From the NCBI GenBank assembly GCA_012064385.1, contig QRDG01000524.1, forward strand, positions 1,209,489 through 1,273,488: a stretch of DNA of 64,000 nucleotides, read 5' to 3'. Below are positions 1 to 10,591 of this stretch, piece by piece; the first letter of the stretch is position 1, and each line of letters begins with the position of its first letter. Origin of the DNA: Puccinellia tenuiflora (taxonomy: Eukaryota > Streptophyta > Magnoliopsida > Poales > Poaceae). The notes beneath the pieces were generated by a model. That model searched no databases. It was not told where the DNA came from and saw nothing but the letters and a program-made list of their open reading frames with translations. The translations under genes and the position numbers were made by a program.

Positions 1-1200
1 TGCCCGACGGGGTAATTGGTGGGGAAGCTCGGGAGGGGTGATGGGTATGCGTGGAACATGATTCCCCTACCGCATCATAAATGGGCGGATGTGTGTTGAT
101 TTGGGAGAAGCTCCACATGACTGGATGTCCTGAGTCTTGGCTATAACACTCATGGAGTGTAAAGAGAGCATATATAAGGCCAGGCAACTGTTGGGTAAAG
201 TGATGCAACTCTGCAGAGTCAAACAACAAATTTGTGATATCACAACCGTGTTCCCGGAATGGAACTACGAGATCGAGGCCGGAATGGAGTCCCATTTGGA
301 TTCACAAGACCGGTGGAGGCTGGGACATAGTTTTCAGAATAAAATCTATCCTTTGAAGAAATGTTTGCAAAAACTTGCATCTATGCCAAAGACCTGAGGT
401 TTTGGCAGTAGCTAGTGCATAAAACACCTTATCTCTATATATTCTGAACTTGCTGAGTAACGCTGTTACTCACCCCTTCCTATTTGACCCCCTGCTTAGA
501 CTTTTGGAGCCATCAAGGGCGTTGCTAGATATCCATCACGTTGTTGAGGAGGTCTTCCACAAGGAATCAAGTCGACCTGGTGGAGCTTGAAGGAGTTGAC
601 CGCTACTTCACCAACGGAAGAATGACGACAACCATGGCAATGGAGGGGCAATGACAGCAGTGTCAATGGCATACATAAAGACCACACTACCAATGGAGGA
701 GACAACATCTATTGGAAGGAGGAGTACAACCCTGGATAGAGATGTTCCAGATGGAATAGATTAGGGCTATGACAATAGTAGTAGTGGATTAGGAATAGAG
801 CTAGAGTTAATCTCCAGCTTAGTGATACGAATTGGATCTTTTCTGGATTTCATTTGTATGAGACTTGCTTTTGTATAAAGGAGGTTCTCAAGATTTTGTA
901 GTGAATATTGTGTAATCCTATAGTGTTACCTTGGACCTGCTATGTTTCTGTTGTACTACTCTGAGGGATGTAATATTCACGGATAAGTCCTTCTGTGAGT
1001 GTTATGTCAACGACTTGCGCACTACAACATGCAGTGGTGTGCTGGGTCACCGCAAAACCAAACTAGATGGAGATCTCATGAAGGCAGAAGCGCAGCGAAA
1101 GCGTGATCGAAAATATCGAAGTGACTTGTATTGCACTGTCGATTTGTTCAGTCCACAACATATATAGGAGTATATGATTAATTCAAGGATTAAAAGATAT
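1..1200. repeat. Probable LTR-retrotransposon remnant; no gene recognised
   Basis: No convincing coding gene is visible. An 86-codon open frame at 137-397 (plus) matches no family I recognise and is probably chance. The stretch around 930-1060, ending in a motif reading GTGTGCTGGGTCACC, resembles the 3' part of common grass Gypsy LTRs. That resemblance is from memory and neither end of an LTR can be fixed. The region stops at the hAT element at 1249. Confidence 0.35.
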
Positions 1201-1248
1201 AATATTTTGGTTTGAGAAATTTTGTTTCAAGATTGAGTGAGTTCCGGG

Positions 1249-1943
1249 TAGGGATGAAAACGGAGCGGAATCTTTCCAACTTTTCTGCGGAAAACCGGAA
1301 ACGGAAGGGAAATATGGAAACGGAAATGGAATTTTGCAAAAAGGAAACGGAAACGGAAAACTTTATGCGGAAACGGAAACAAATACGGAATGGCGTATTC
1401 CGGCGGAACTATCACGGAAACGGAATTTCCGTTTCCGGTAATACGGAACTTTCCGTTGGTGTGTAAAGTCCAATCCAACAGCCCAAATATCTAATGAATA
1501 CATTTAGACACAACCAAGAATATGAAAAGCGGCCATGTTTAGGATCCCGTAGAAAGAAAACAACGTTTAGGACGCACGTATACTCTCACCTCATCTCCCT
1601 ATATAGTCGTTCCCAATTCCCAGTTCACCGCCGTAGTAGGCTTAGAACAATTCCCTATTGTTGTTTGTCAAAGTGTTTGGTTAGTTCTTAGTTTCTTATA
1701 TTAAGTGGTTCCTTATGTGTGATTTTATCTTATAAAATTGATAATTTTGTCGTATACATGAGTTTTCCTACATGATTCAAGGGGTCTTTTGGTTCCGGTA
1801 AATATCCGCTTCATTCGATCTGTATTTGTTTCCGGCAATATTTGTTTCTGGTGTTTCTGTATTCGTTTCCACTTCCGTAAAAAATATGAAAACAAATGTG
1901 GCGCCACTGAGTTCCGTCCGTATCCGCTCCGTTTTCATCCCTA
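1249..1943. mobile_element. Non-autonomous hAT (Ac/Ds-like) element
   Basis: The element starts TAGGGATGAAAACGG and ends with the inverse CCGTTTTCATCCCTA, which is the Ac/Ds-type terminal inverted repeat. It is flanked by GTTCCGGG (1241-1248) and GTTCCAGG (1944-1951), an 8-bp target duplication with one mismatch, the size made by hAT transposases. The subterminal regions are packed with AAACGG-type motifs on both strands, like the binding sites of Ac transposase. At 695 bp and without a transposase frame it must depend on an enzyme in trans. The open frames inside are shadows of the motif repeats. Confidence 0.88.
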
Positions 1944-2277
1944 GTTCCAGGTGCACATGCTATGTGAAAGTTCTTTTAACTGGTCATACGTCATGTAGGA
2001 ATAAAAGGGAAACAAAAGTCTCACTCTATAACCAAACATATTATATTCGTCATATGATGATGAGGTTTATCATGTGATGATAAGAGGTTTATCATGTGAT
2101 GATAAAGTAATGTCAAATTAGGTGACATTGACGTTTTGCATAGAACATAAAAGACTATATAGTACAGTACATGGACAGAACCTCTTCCAAGAGCAAACAT
2201 GATCGGCACTAAGATTCCATGGGTGTTGGATCGAGAAAATGTAAACTAGATTATTGACTCTACTGCAAGTGGGAGAC
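1944..2277 (+). mobile_element. Internal 3' remnant and polypurine tract of the Angela/BARE-like element
   Basis: The stretch just before the LTR ends in GCAAGTGGGAGAC, the polypurine tract that precedes the 3' LTR in BARE/Angela Copia elements. This identifies the following LTR as the 3' LTR of a 5'-truncated element. Within 2050-2110 a unit of about 23 bp containing TTTATCATGTGATGAT is repeated two to three times. No pol frame is left. The left limit of the element cannot be fixed. Confidence 0.5.
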
Positions 2278-4019
2278 TGTTGGGAATGTGCCCTGGAGGC
2301 AATAATAAAATGGTTTATTAGCATATTCATATTTATGATAATAGTTTATTATCCATGCTATAATTGTATTAACCGAAAACATAATACATGTCTGGAATAT
2401 GAACAAACCAGGTGTCCCTAGTAAGCCTCTACTGGACTAGTTCGTTAGTCAAGAGATGGTTAAGGTTTCCTAACCATAGGACTTGTTATAGTCACTTGAT
2501 AACGTAGTCATATCATTGGGAGAATGATATGATGGACAAGACCCAATAATAGAGAGTTGCAATTAATCGTGTCACACAGTTTCATTGCCAACGCTTTTAG
2601 TATATGCCAAGTATAGTTTCCTTAGACCATGAGATTATATCACTCCCGCTTACCGGAGGAATACTTTGTGGACATCAAATGTCGCTTCGTAACTGGGTGA
2701 TTATAAATGTGGCTTTCAGGTATCTCCGATGGTAGGTTGTTGGGTGATATGTATCAAGAGTGGGATTTGTCCCTCCATGTGACGGAGTAGAATATCTCTG
2801 GGCCCACTCGGTAATATAGCATCTGAAAAGTTTGCAAACATATGATTAGGAGTAATCACGGAGATCCTATATTATGGACGAGTAAAGAGAATTTTCCAGG
2901 TAACGAGATGGAACTAGATATGGAGATATCGACGATCAAATCTCGGGCAAATTAAATATCATGAGACAAAGGGAATCGTATACGAGATTAAGAATCACTG
3001 CCATCGTGGTTCAATCAATAAGGAACTTCGTTGAATATGTAGGAGTCAATACGGGCATCCTGGTCCCGCTATTGATTATTGATCGGATCATGTCTATATG
3101 TTCTCGAACCCGTAGGGTCACACACTTAAGGCTTTGATGTAGCTAGGGCATGAGATTTTGATGGTGTGAACGAATATTGATTCGGAGTCTCGGATGAGAT
3201 CCTAGACATCATGAGGAGCTCCGGAAGGGTCCGGAGATAAAGTTTCATATAAGGAAAGTGGTTTCCAGGGTTCCGGAAAAGTTTGGGAATTTTCCGGCAG
3301 GGTACCGGAAATATTCTAGACGGTTCCAGAAGGTTCCGGAGTGGTACCCACGTTCCCTAATGGCCCACATGGACCAAGGGGGTGTGCATCAGCCCACATG
3401 GGCTGGCCGCACCAGCCCCCCAAGGCCCATGCGGCCAAAACATGTGAAAATGCCCCAAACCCTAGGGGTGCCTTAGGGGGCAAGTTTCCCCCCTTGGCCG
3501 GCCGCCCCTAGGACCTTGGGGAGGGGCAAGGGGCTGCCCCCTACGCCTATATAAGGAGGAGGGAGGGCTGGGGCGCACCCCACCTCAAGACTAGCCGCCG
3601 CCCCTCTTCTCCACCTCCTCTCTCCCGCAGTTGCTTGGCGAAGCCCTGCCGGGATCTCCACCATATCCACCACCACACGGTCGTGCTGCTGGGATCTCAC
3701 GAGCCACTTCCTCCTCGCTTGTGGGATAAAGGAGAGGAAGTATTCATCGAGTTGTATGTGTGGATACCGCGGAGGTGCTGCTCATGCGGTGCTCCATCGG
3801 ATTAGATCTCGGATCGGATAATACATCTCCTCGCGACTAGATGAGTCTAGTTGCGGGGATCGACAGACCAACCCCTGCATCGACAAAAGGCTTTGTTCGT
3901 TCTTCGAGGGTAAGAGATTGGATCTCATCTTCGCTACCTTCGTCTAATAGATCTAGATCGTTGGGTTTCTTCCGCTTGTCACGTAGGAAAATTTTTGTTT
4001 TCTATGCAACTCCCCTACA
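2278..4019 (+). mobile_element. 3' LTR of an Angela/BARE-type Copia retrotransposon
   Basis: It begins TGTTGGGAATGTGCCC, close to the canonical Angela/BARE/WIS start, and continues with the typical GGCAATAATAAAATGG stretch. It ends in CTACA at 4019, giving a TG...CA LTR of about 1742 bp. A TATATAA box sits at 3548-3554, followed by a GC-rich, CT-rich leader and then the AT-rich end, as in LTRs of this family. No target duplication matches across it, as expected for a truncated element. Several TTCCGGAA-like palindromes occur upstream of the TATA box (3220-3350). Confidence 0.85.
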
Positions 4020-4053
4020 CCCCATCCCTCCCTTGACGTAAAGTAAGATTCGC

Positions 4054-4385
4054 TTATGACGTCATCCTACGGTACCGCAGCATGGCGAGTTCCGGCGCCG
4101 GCCTGCCGGCCCAACAGTCGTGGCGCCAGGGGGGCAGCGTCACAATGTGACTCATACCCATCGCGAAGAGGCCGGAGCACATGTAGCAGCAAAAAGATGC
4201 AACCGCTAGGACAAAAAACCAGTCGGCAATGCTCCCCCGATGATGCACTCTTCGGCCACGTTTGAGAAATGAGTGATGGTAATGTTCATGTCGATGAAGA
4301 TGCCTGTTAGGAGGAAGGTGTTCTTTGTGACAATACCGTCCAACGCCCTCTGGTAGGAGATCCGGCGTTGTTCCGCCGCCATCTC
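4054..4385 (-). pseudogene. Frameshifted fragment of a small membrane-protein-like gene
   Basis: Two overlapping minus-strand frames join at a run of five G (plus-strand C run near 4235). The first frame gives a soluble N-terminal part starting MAAEQRRISYQRALDG, with a hydrophobic stretch after TKNTF. After a one-base shift it continues with a strongly hydrophobic segment (ADWFFVLAVASFCCY) and the motif GLFAMGMSHIV. The pattern suggests a gene with at least two membrane segments, broken in a homopolymer. I do not recognise the family. A chance frame remains possible, and a sequencing error in the G run cannot be excluded. Confidence 0.4.
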
Positions 4386-5318
4386 TACCTGCCAACCCAC
4401 GTGACGATTTTAGCCAAACAGCGCGCACTAAGAAGGAGGGCGTTGACGCGGTGGCGGTAGAAATGTTGAGGCGATGCGTGTGTAGGTTCGCCGGGAAACT
4501 ATAGCGTGATGGAGCCGTCGACAGCGGTGCGGCGAAATTGTATGGATGGAGGCGCGGCCTTTGGCACTAGCACCAGTCCAGGAGGGGTGTTACTTGTGCG
4601 GTGGATCGTGCGGGTGTGGGGGACAAAGATGGCCAAAACGGTGCAGATGGTGTCGACGGCTATGGTTGAAATCCTAGGTCACCGCCTCTCTTGTTTCCTT
4701 GGCTCGTGGCGATCGTGAAATCTTGGATTGTGAGGAAACCCTTTAAAGAGGATTTGTTAAGGATGGTTGAGGAAGAAAGTTTATAGAGGCTAAACCGAAG
4801 CCATCAGTTTGAACAGTGACAGGAAGACCACGTGCAGCCGTTCGATGGAAGATCAACACATCGAAGGCCACAGAGTTCTGGCGTGGATCGGTAAGTAGCG
4901 TGGATAGACATCCGGTAGGCCATGGACGGACCGGAACGAATCCGACAACGGCGTAGTGTTTGCCGAATGAACCGAAGATTCTGAATTACTGTTGATCTTC
5001 GTCAGGTTTAGTGTTGCACCTGACGGAAAGACCACTCGTCCACCATCTCTAACGCGGCAGCATACCACTCGCAATGCCCCGTTCCGGCGCGCGGTGCCGC
5101 GGGCTTGCTCCTCCGGCGCATCCTCCTCCTCCTGTCACCTCTCGGGCGCGTCGACAAAAGATGGTTCCCGGTTCTGCCAGGAAGCTAGCCGCCCGTGTAG
5201 GTGAGCCGCCAGTCCGCCGCCCATCATCCTCTATCTCAATCACGCCTAATTTATCATGACAGTGGAAACCTTGGATAGGAACGTAAATCCGGCGAGATTA
5301 TTTTTGCGTTCAGAAACA
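4386..5318. other. Intergenic, no gene seen
   Basis: GC-rich to mixed sequence without a convincing frame. The open frames here overlap one another on both strands and show no family motifs. It lies between the membrane-protein fragment and the promoter-like sequence of the NOP5-like pseudogene. Confidence 0.4.
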
Positions 5319-5326
5319 GATATATA
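5319..5326 (+). promoter_or_regulatory. Putative TATA box of the NOP5-like locus
   Basis: The string ATATATAAATCC lies about 25-30 bp before a CT-rich segment that reads like a plant transcript leader (GTTAGGGTTCGGGGAGG near 5385). The leader probably ends in an intron before the first recognisable coding exon at about 5515. This is positional inference only. Confidence 0.4.
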
Positions 5327-5695
5327 AATCCAACCCCACAAATCTGGAAACCGTGCACCTTGCCCTCCATCGTCGCGATCGTGTTAGGGTTCGGGGAGGG
5401 CTCACTGCCGCGGTGGATTAGGCGGAGGGGAGGGCCTTTTGCCTCGGACCAAGCTGCTTCACGCTTTTACTTCGTGATCCAGTTTGCTTAATTTTGTCTG
5501 ACTTCTGTGTTCGTAGGTGAGGACTTTCTGAATAATAATCGTGTGGTCTCGGTGCTGTTAGAGACGCCATCTGGCTTCGCAATTTTCTATTTCTCTGGGC
5601 TCTTCCTCTACGTACCAGATGCAATACAAGTAATGCCCTCTTCCTTTCTTTGGTTAATAATAATGTGCTTGCTTCCTAAGCGGAAATTCAATATG

Positions 5696-6075
5696 GTGCC
5701 CGGGCTCACCTGCTCCCGATTTTTTCGGGAGAAAAAAATTGAAAACTTTATAAAAAAATGCTAAAAAAATCATGCACGTACCTGACCATGGTCCGCATCG
5801 CCATGAAAAATTTCGCACCGAAATTTCATCGTATGCGTCCTGGGCGAAAATGACAAATTTCTGACAAGAAATTCAAATTTTCGGATCTCACATGCTGTTA
5901 GAAATTTGTCATTTTCGCCCAGGGCGCATACAATGACATTTCGGTGCGAAATTTTTCACAGTGATGCGGACCATGGTCAGGTACGTGCATGATTTTTTTC
6001 GCATTTTTTTTTCAAATGTTTTGATTTTTTACATTTTTTCGAAAAGTACCGGGAGCATGTGAGCCCGGGCTCACA
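5696..6075. mobile_element. Foldback (long inverted repeat) MITE
   Basis: About 380 bp that folds almost entirely on itself. The left arm runs from GTGCCCGGGCTCACCTGCTC, the right arm is its inverse ending GAGCATGTGAGCCCGGGCTCAC-like, and the loop is near 5875-5895. The arms share long stretches, including CATGCACGTACCTGACCATG and its complement. The right tip, GTGAGCCCGGGCTCAC, is itself a perfect palindrome. Long arms suggest a Mutator-type or foldback MITE. I could not define a target duplication. It lies in the first visible intron of the NOP5-like pseudogene. Confidence 0.8.
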
Positions 6076-6178
6076 AACGCCACTCCCCTTCCTAAGTTCC
6101 TATTGTCATTAACATATAGTTCATCCTTGTATCCAGAAAATGTGGACACACTTCGCTACATATGGTAAAGCGAGAAAG

Positions 6179-7386
6179 GTGAGTGGCCCCCTTTTTTTTC
6201 CTTCCCTTCTCATTATTAGAGTTCTTATTTCATTCTTCATATGCTTATTGCCAAATTGATCCAAGTCGGCCATGCATCGTTTATGATTGACATTTTATTT
6301 ATTTTATTTTATTTCCAATTAGTGTTGTGGGAGGCATGCAAACAAAATTTTGATGTTCCTTGGTTGTTCACTAATTAAAAGTCTCAGCCCCGCAAAAAAT
6401 AAGAGGGAAAATTTTGATGCTCGTAGAGGGGAAAGTAACATCAGTTTTGGACGGAGTTACCTCTGGCTAATTGACATTGGAGAAAAGAGGAGTTTTCATA
6501 AGATAAGAAACGTAATCAAATCCCTAAAAAAATTTGTCCAGGTGAATGGTGGAACGCAATACACCCTATATTCTGGATTTTTTCTCAAAAACGGATACAC
6601 CTTATATCTAGAAACGGAGGGACTATAAAACATGACCATGTTCATACATTTTAACATTTTAAAAAGAAACTTGGTAAATGTATTTATACACAATAAACTG
6701 TACTTTTGTGTTCCTTGGAGAAAATTTTCGGTTCTCACGTGTTCACTCTTCAGGCTATTGTAGTTTCTGATTTTCCTAGAAAATTTCCTCGATTCACTTC
6801 CTGTTGGAAGGAAAAATGTAAATAGAATAGAAAAGGGTGAAACAACCTTGCCAAAGAACATTCAACACTGACCTCAGATTTGCGTCCAGCAGGGCGTTAC
6901 ACGAGGGGAGGAGGTATGATCCACATCTGAGATGCGGCATTACCGATGGACTTGGCTTGTCGAGTAATTAGGAGAGATGATTAATACTGAAACGTGCATT
7001 GCTTGGCGAGTAATTAGGAGAGATTATTAATACTGGAGCAACTAGAGGATCCAATCTTTGTCCACTGCGTTCAGAATAAAAATTTACAAAATTTCTTCAT
7101 TATTTTGGATGGTCTAGATGAATAGTATCCCACTTGAGTGGTAGAGCTTATAGAGGCATAGATTTCCAAAATTACACTGCTTCACCTTAGCATATGAAAC
7201 TTTTCTAAATTACGCTGCAAACTATTGATAAATGAGGGCTTGAACAAGGGTTCATATTTACAACTGAGATGCACCTAATGAATTCAGAGTATGTTAGGTT
7301 CCCTGATTGAAACATTGCATGATATTTGATTAACTGTGTCTTCTTTCCCCTGAACGTGTCCCATCTTTGTTTATTTCTTTTGTCAG
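6179..7386 (+). other. Intron of the NOP5-like pseudogene with small repeat scraps
   Basis: AT-rich intron from a GTGAGT donor at 6179 to a CAG acceptor at 7386. A segment ending AGAAACGGAGGGACTA (about 6608-6625) looks like one terminus of a Stowaway MITE, but the partner end was not found. At 6949-7035 the phrase GGCGAGTAATTAGGAGAGAT with slight changes occurs twice about 50 bp apart. No coding gene is seen. Confidence 0.4.
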
Positions 7387-7509
7387 GTTGTTTGGATAAA
7401 GGAATTCCAAACTTTTGACGACAAGTGCAGTGCCATTAATGCTGATACTGGTGTTAACACACAGCTTGCTGAGATGATCATGAAGTCGCGCAGCCCTGGG
7501 GAGAAACTA

Positions 7510-9147
7510 GTCTTTATTATTAAATTGGGATCGGACGTGATGGTTTCCGATGGTACGTCATGCATAAAAGACTAAATTATCCCAAAAGTTAAATAAAATT
7601 ACCCACCACTGCCACCCGTAAGTTAGATACCCCTTCGTTTATCTATTATGTACACCTAATAATAATAAAATTTACACTGCCGAAATTTGGGAGCTGCGGC
7701 GTCCCCGTCCACCATGTAGGGCATCTTCATAGCCTAGCTATGTAAGCTCTCACGCGGGAGACACCACCGTTGACCGCCCCGCACGTGCGGCCGGTGATAA
7801 TAATCCGAGCATCTTCGAGGGAGATCCGCGAGCATGCCGCTGCCATCCGGAAGCTGTCGTCGCGAGCGCTTCAGGCTATCCACGCGCTGCTCCGTTTCCC
7901 GTCCATCGTCACGCTGGCCGTGTGCCGATCAGAGTTGAGTCGACGCTCGCGGCAACACAGGAAGCCGCACGACGGACATGCCAGCGGCTGGGCGTCCGTT
8001 ATGAGCATAGCCGAGACGAAGCATGCAAGCCGCAAGCAGTCCGGCCTCGATGCGCCCGGCCGTGTTACGCAAAATTTCAGCCGGGAACAACAGCCATGCT
8101 GACAGGTGACAGCAACTGCTTCGATCAACTGTATAAAGGACCTTGCATGATCACATGGTATGCACGTATTAGTATAGCTAGGGGACTTGGTCATCGGCTG
8201 GTTGATTCTACGCAGTGTAGTCATGCTAGCCACTGGGCTTCTACGATTTAATTTTTTTCTATATGGGAATAAAATTTGTGTAGTCATGCTGACTACTTCT
8301 ATTAGTATTGAAGTTTTTTAGTGGGAACTATATGATGCGAAGTATAAGTTATACTAATGATACATGTGCAAAAGTTTTGGATTTATATAGTTTGATTTTT
8401 TTTGAAAGGAATACAGTAGGTGAAGCCCATATAGGGATTTTTATTTTTAAAATAACAAGAACACAAATTCGCGTCCGTGAGGATTTAAATATGTGTGGCC
8501 GGGTTGTGCATCATTTCTTTATATTCTTTGAATTAAAAATAGGAAATGATCCTATGATTATAAAGATTAAAATAAAACAAACTATCCATCAGTGATTGCC
8601 GTGTCAGGCATAGAAAAGAAAAGTCCAAGTCCCAACACTATCTATAAGAGATAAAAGATTGAGAAAACCCTAGACCGGGAACCCAACTTTCTCTAAATAT
8701 CCAAGAGGGTGAGAACGAGCATGCACCGTCAACAATTGATGGTCGTATGGCTTGTTCAGAAGGGGACAAGGCTAAACTGCAATGCAGGGGCATGCGACCA
8801 ATATTTAAGCATGCTCCTAAAAAGAGTGACAATACACAATATTTAAGCATGCTCCTATAGTGACATGACATCACAGTGATCAATTTGTCAACTCGCACAA
8901 CCAACCACCCGTCACAACGTACGGGCAAATTTGCAACGAAAGATGTAAGCTGAACCGGAAGTGCATATCACATAACGATTTGTAGTGTTATTTTCTGTTT
9001 TACCGTTGCAACGCACGGGTATTTGTAGCTGAACCGGAAGTGCATATCACAGAACTTGGAATCCCTCATTTCACAGATACAATATTTTATTGAATAGATT
9101 GCCATTGCATTTTTATTATAGTGATGAAGCAACCTCTTTGTATCCAG
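7510..9147. other. Foreign insert replacing the middle of the NOP5-like gene; no gene recognised
   Basis: Where the NOP5-like homologues continue after RSPGEKL, the sequence turns into unrelated DNA: a GC-rich patch (7680-8110) and AT-rich flanks. At 8947-8971 and 9028-9052 the 25-mer beginning AGCTGAACCGGAAGTGC is directly repeated about 81 bp apart. Between the copies lies CGTTGCAACGCACGGGTA, a phrase common near Helitron 3' ends. A proper CTRR terminus was not found, so a Helitron is only a suggestion. Confidence 0.3.
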
Positions 9148-9681
9148 GTGAATGAGCAGATTGTTGTGACTGCATGTCTGCATCAGTATTGTTTAATTGT
9201 GATGCTTTTGAGAAGAAACGTTACCGACGCTTTTGAGATATTGGTCGCCACCTTAAGAAAATTTCTGGCATTAACTGTGAGAATTGGGACGTTCTCAAAT
9301 TTGCGACAGCTTTTAATATCATATGCAGCCGTGAAATTGGTGATTCTGATGAGGTAAACCTTATTTTATGCAAATGGGTTCTCAGCTGCTCCGCTGTGCA
9401 TTTCATGTACAGTTTTCAGCACTTATGTCATGGGCTGACTGAGTCTTGTCACTCGCAGATGTTTTCAAAAGACGTGCAAACAAAGTTGCTGGATGATGCC
9501 GATAAATACGAATATAAGGTAGATAAGTCAGTTTGCATGCTGCACTACAAACAACTACAGTACTTTAGTAGACAAGTATCGAACCAAGACTCGTCGTAGA
9601 GCTAAAGAAGCGCATGAAGCCGAACTAGCGGAGGAGGGCCCAGGAGAAAAGACTGTAAATGAACCTCCTGCAGCCAGATAG

Positions 9682-10591
9682 TTCGGTTTGTCAAATGTGA
9701 GCTTTTATGGTACACATGTAGCTTAATGCGGGTTATCTGTAGTGCGGAGCGTTGTGATGTTGGTTGGCTTTTGGCAAATGCTACTGCTATGCTCAACACC
9801 GCATCGTTTGGCTGTCAATTATTTTATTTTATTTGCTCCATCCTTATTTAAGTTGAGATTAGTGTTAACATTGGCACGTGATGGTTAGTGATGGACACAA
9901 AAAATAAAGAATAAGCAGACATTGGAATTGTTTGGTTTGGCTCCGTTGGAGGAGAGTAGGTTGGCCTTTTAACCGGGGGAGAATGAATGAACCAGCTTCG
10001 TTGGCCTAGCACGTTGTGGCCCCTCTCCATATTGACAAATGGACATCACTGCTTACACGGTAGGATAAGCCTTATTAACTGAACTAGTTTCTTTTTTAAG
10101 ACTTTAATAGTTTTCAAGACTATCTTCGTTTCAAAAAAAAAAAATTTCAAGACTACATATTATGCAACGTACGTTACAGATACGCTATAGCACAGGGAGA
10201 CAGTTTCAATACACAACCAAACAAACTGTTAGAGCAGCTCTTCCAGTGTCGCAGCCGAACAAGAGAAAATAAGAAAAATAAAGGATCACGTTACTCGACA
10301 AATTTGCATCTACATTAACCAAAAATACTGTACATTATTCAGGCTACAGAACCTCATTTCGACACACAAAACATCATTACGTTACTAGACAATGAACCAA
10401 GAAACAATAGCCAACCAAAATTTCCAATTGTTTGTCTACGAGGTATGAAAGGGCTCTCCCTCGTTCTTTCCCTATTGAGCCCAGCTTTATCATTACAACT
10501 AAAGCACAAATTGCTATGATCAAAAGATAAAACCGCCAACCCTAATTACGTTGGCATCAGCACCCAAAAATCTGTATAAGGCCTGTGGTGT
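9682..10591. other. Convergent intergenic region and GOGAT 3' UTR
   Basis: No coding gene. The part next to 10591 is the 3' untranslated region of the GOGAT gene, read leftwards. Its end is not certain; an AATAATG-like polyadenylation signal on the minus strand near 10335-10345 is a candidate. The remainder is AT-rich intergenic sequence downstream of both convergent loci. Confidence 0.4.

Larger units (their letters stand above)
5343..9681 (+). pseudogene. NOP5/NOP58 N-terminal-domain-like gene, decayed
   Basis: Exon-like blocks with splice signals read as a short plant paralogue of the snoRNP proteins NOP56/NOP58 (NOP5NT domain). They are 5543-5629 (VLLETPSGFAIFYF), 6137-6178 (MWTHFATYGKARK), 7387 to about 7509 (VVWIKEFQTFDDKCSAIN, then RSPGEKL), 9148-9353 (ISGINCENWDVLKFATA), 9459-9518 (DVQTKLLDDADKYEYK) and about 9561-9681 (KYRTKTRRRAKEAHEAEL, stop). 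Damage: no ATG opens the first block, where GTG stands in its place. The expected middle section after RSPGEKL is missing and replaced by unrelated DNA. The fourth block has a frameshift near 9181-9190 and a TGA at 9234-9236, and the last block is out of phase. Family assignment is from remembered motifs. The gene is convergent with GOGAT. Confidence 0.62.
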
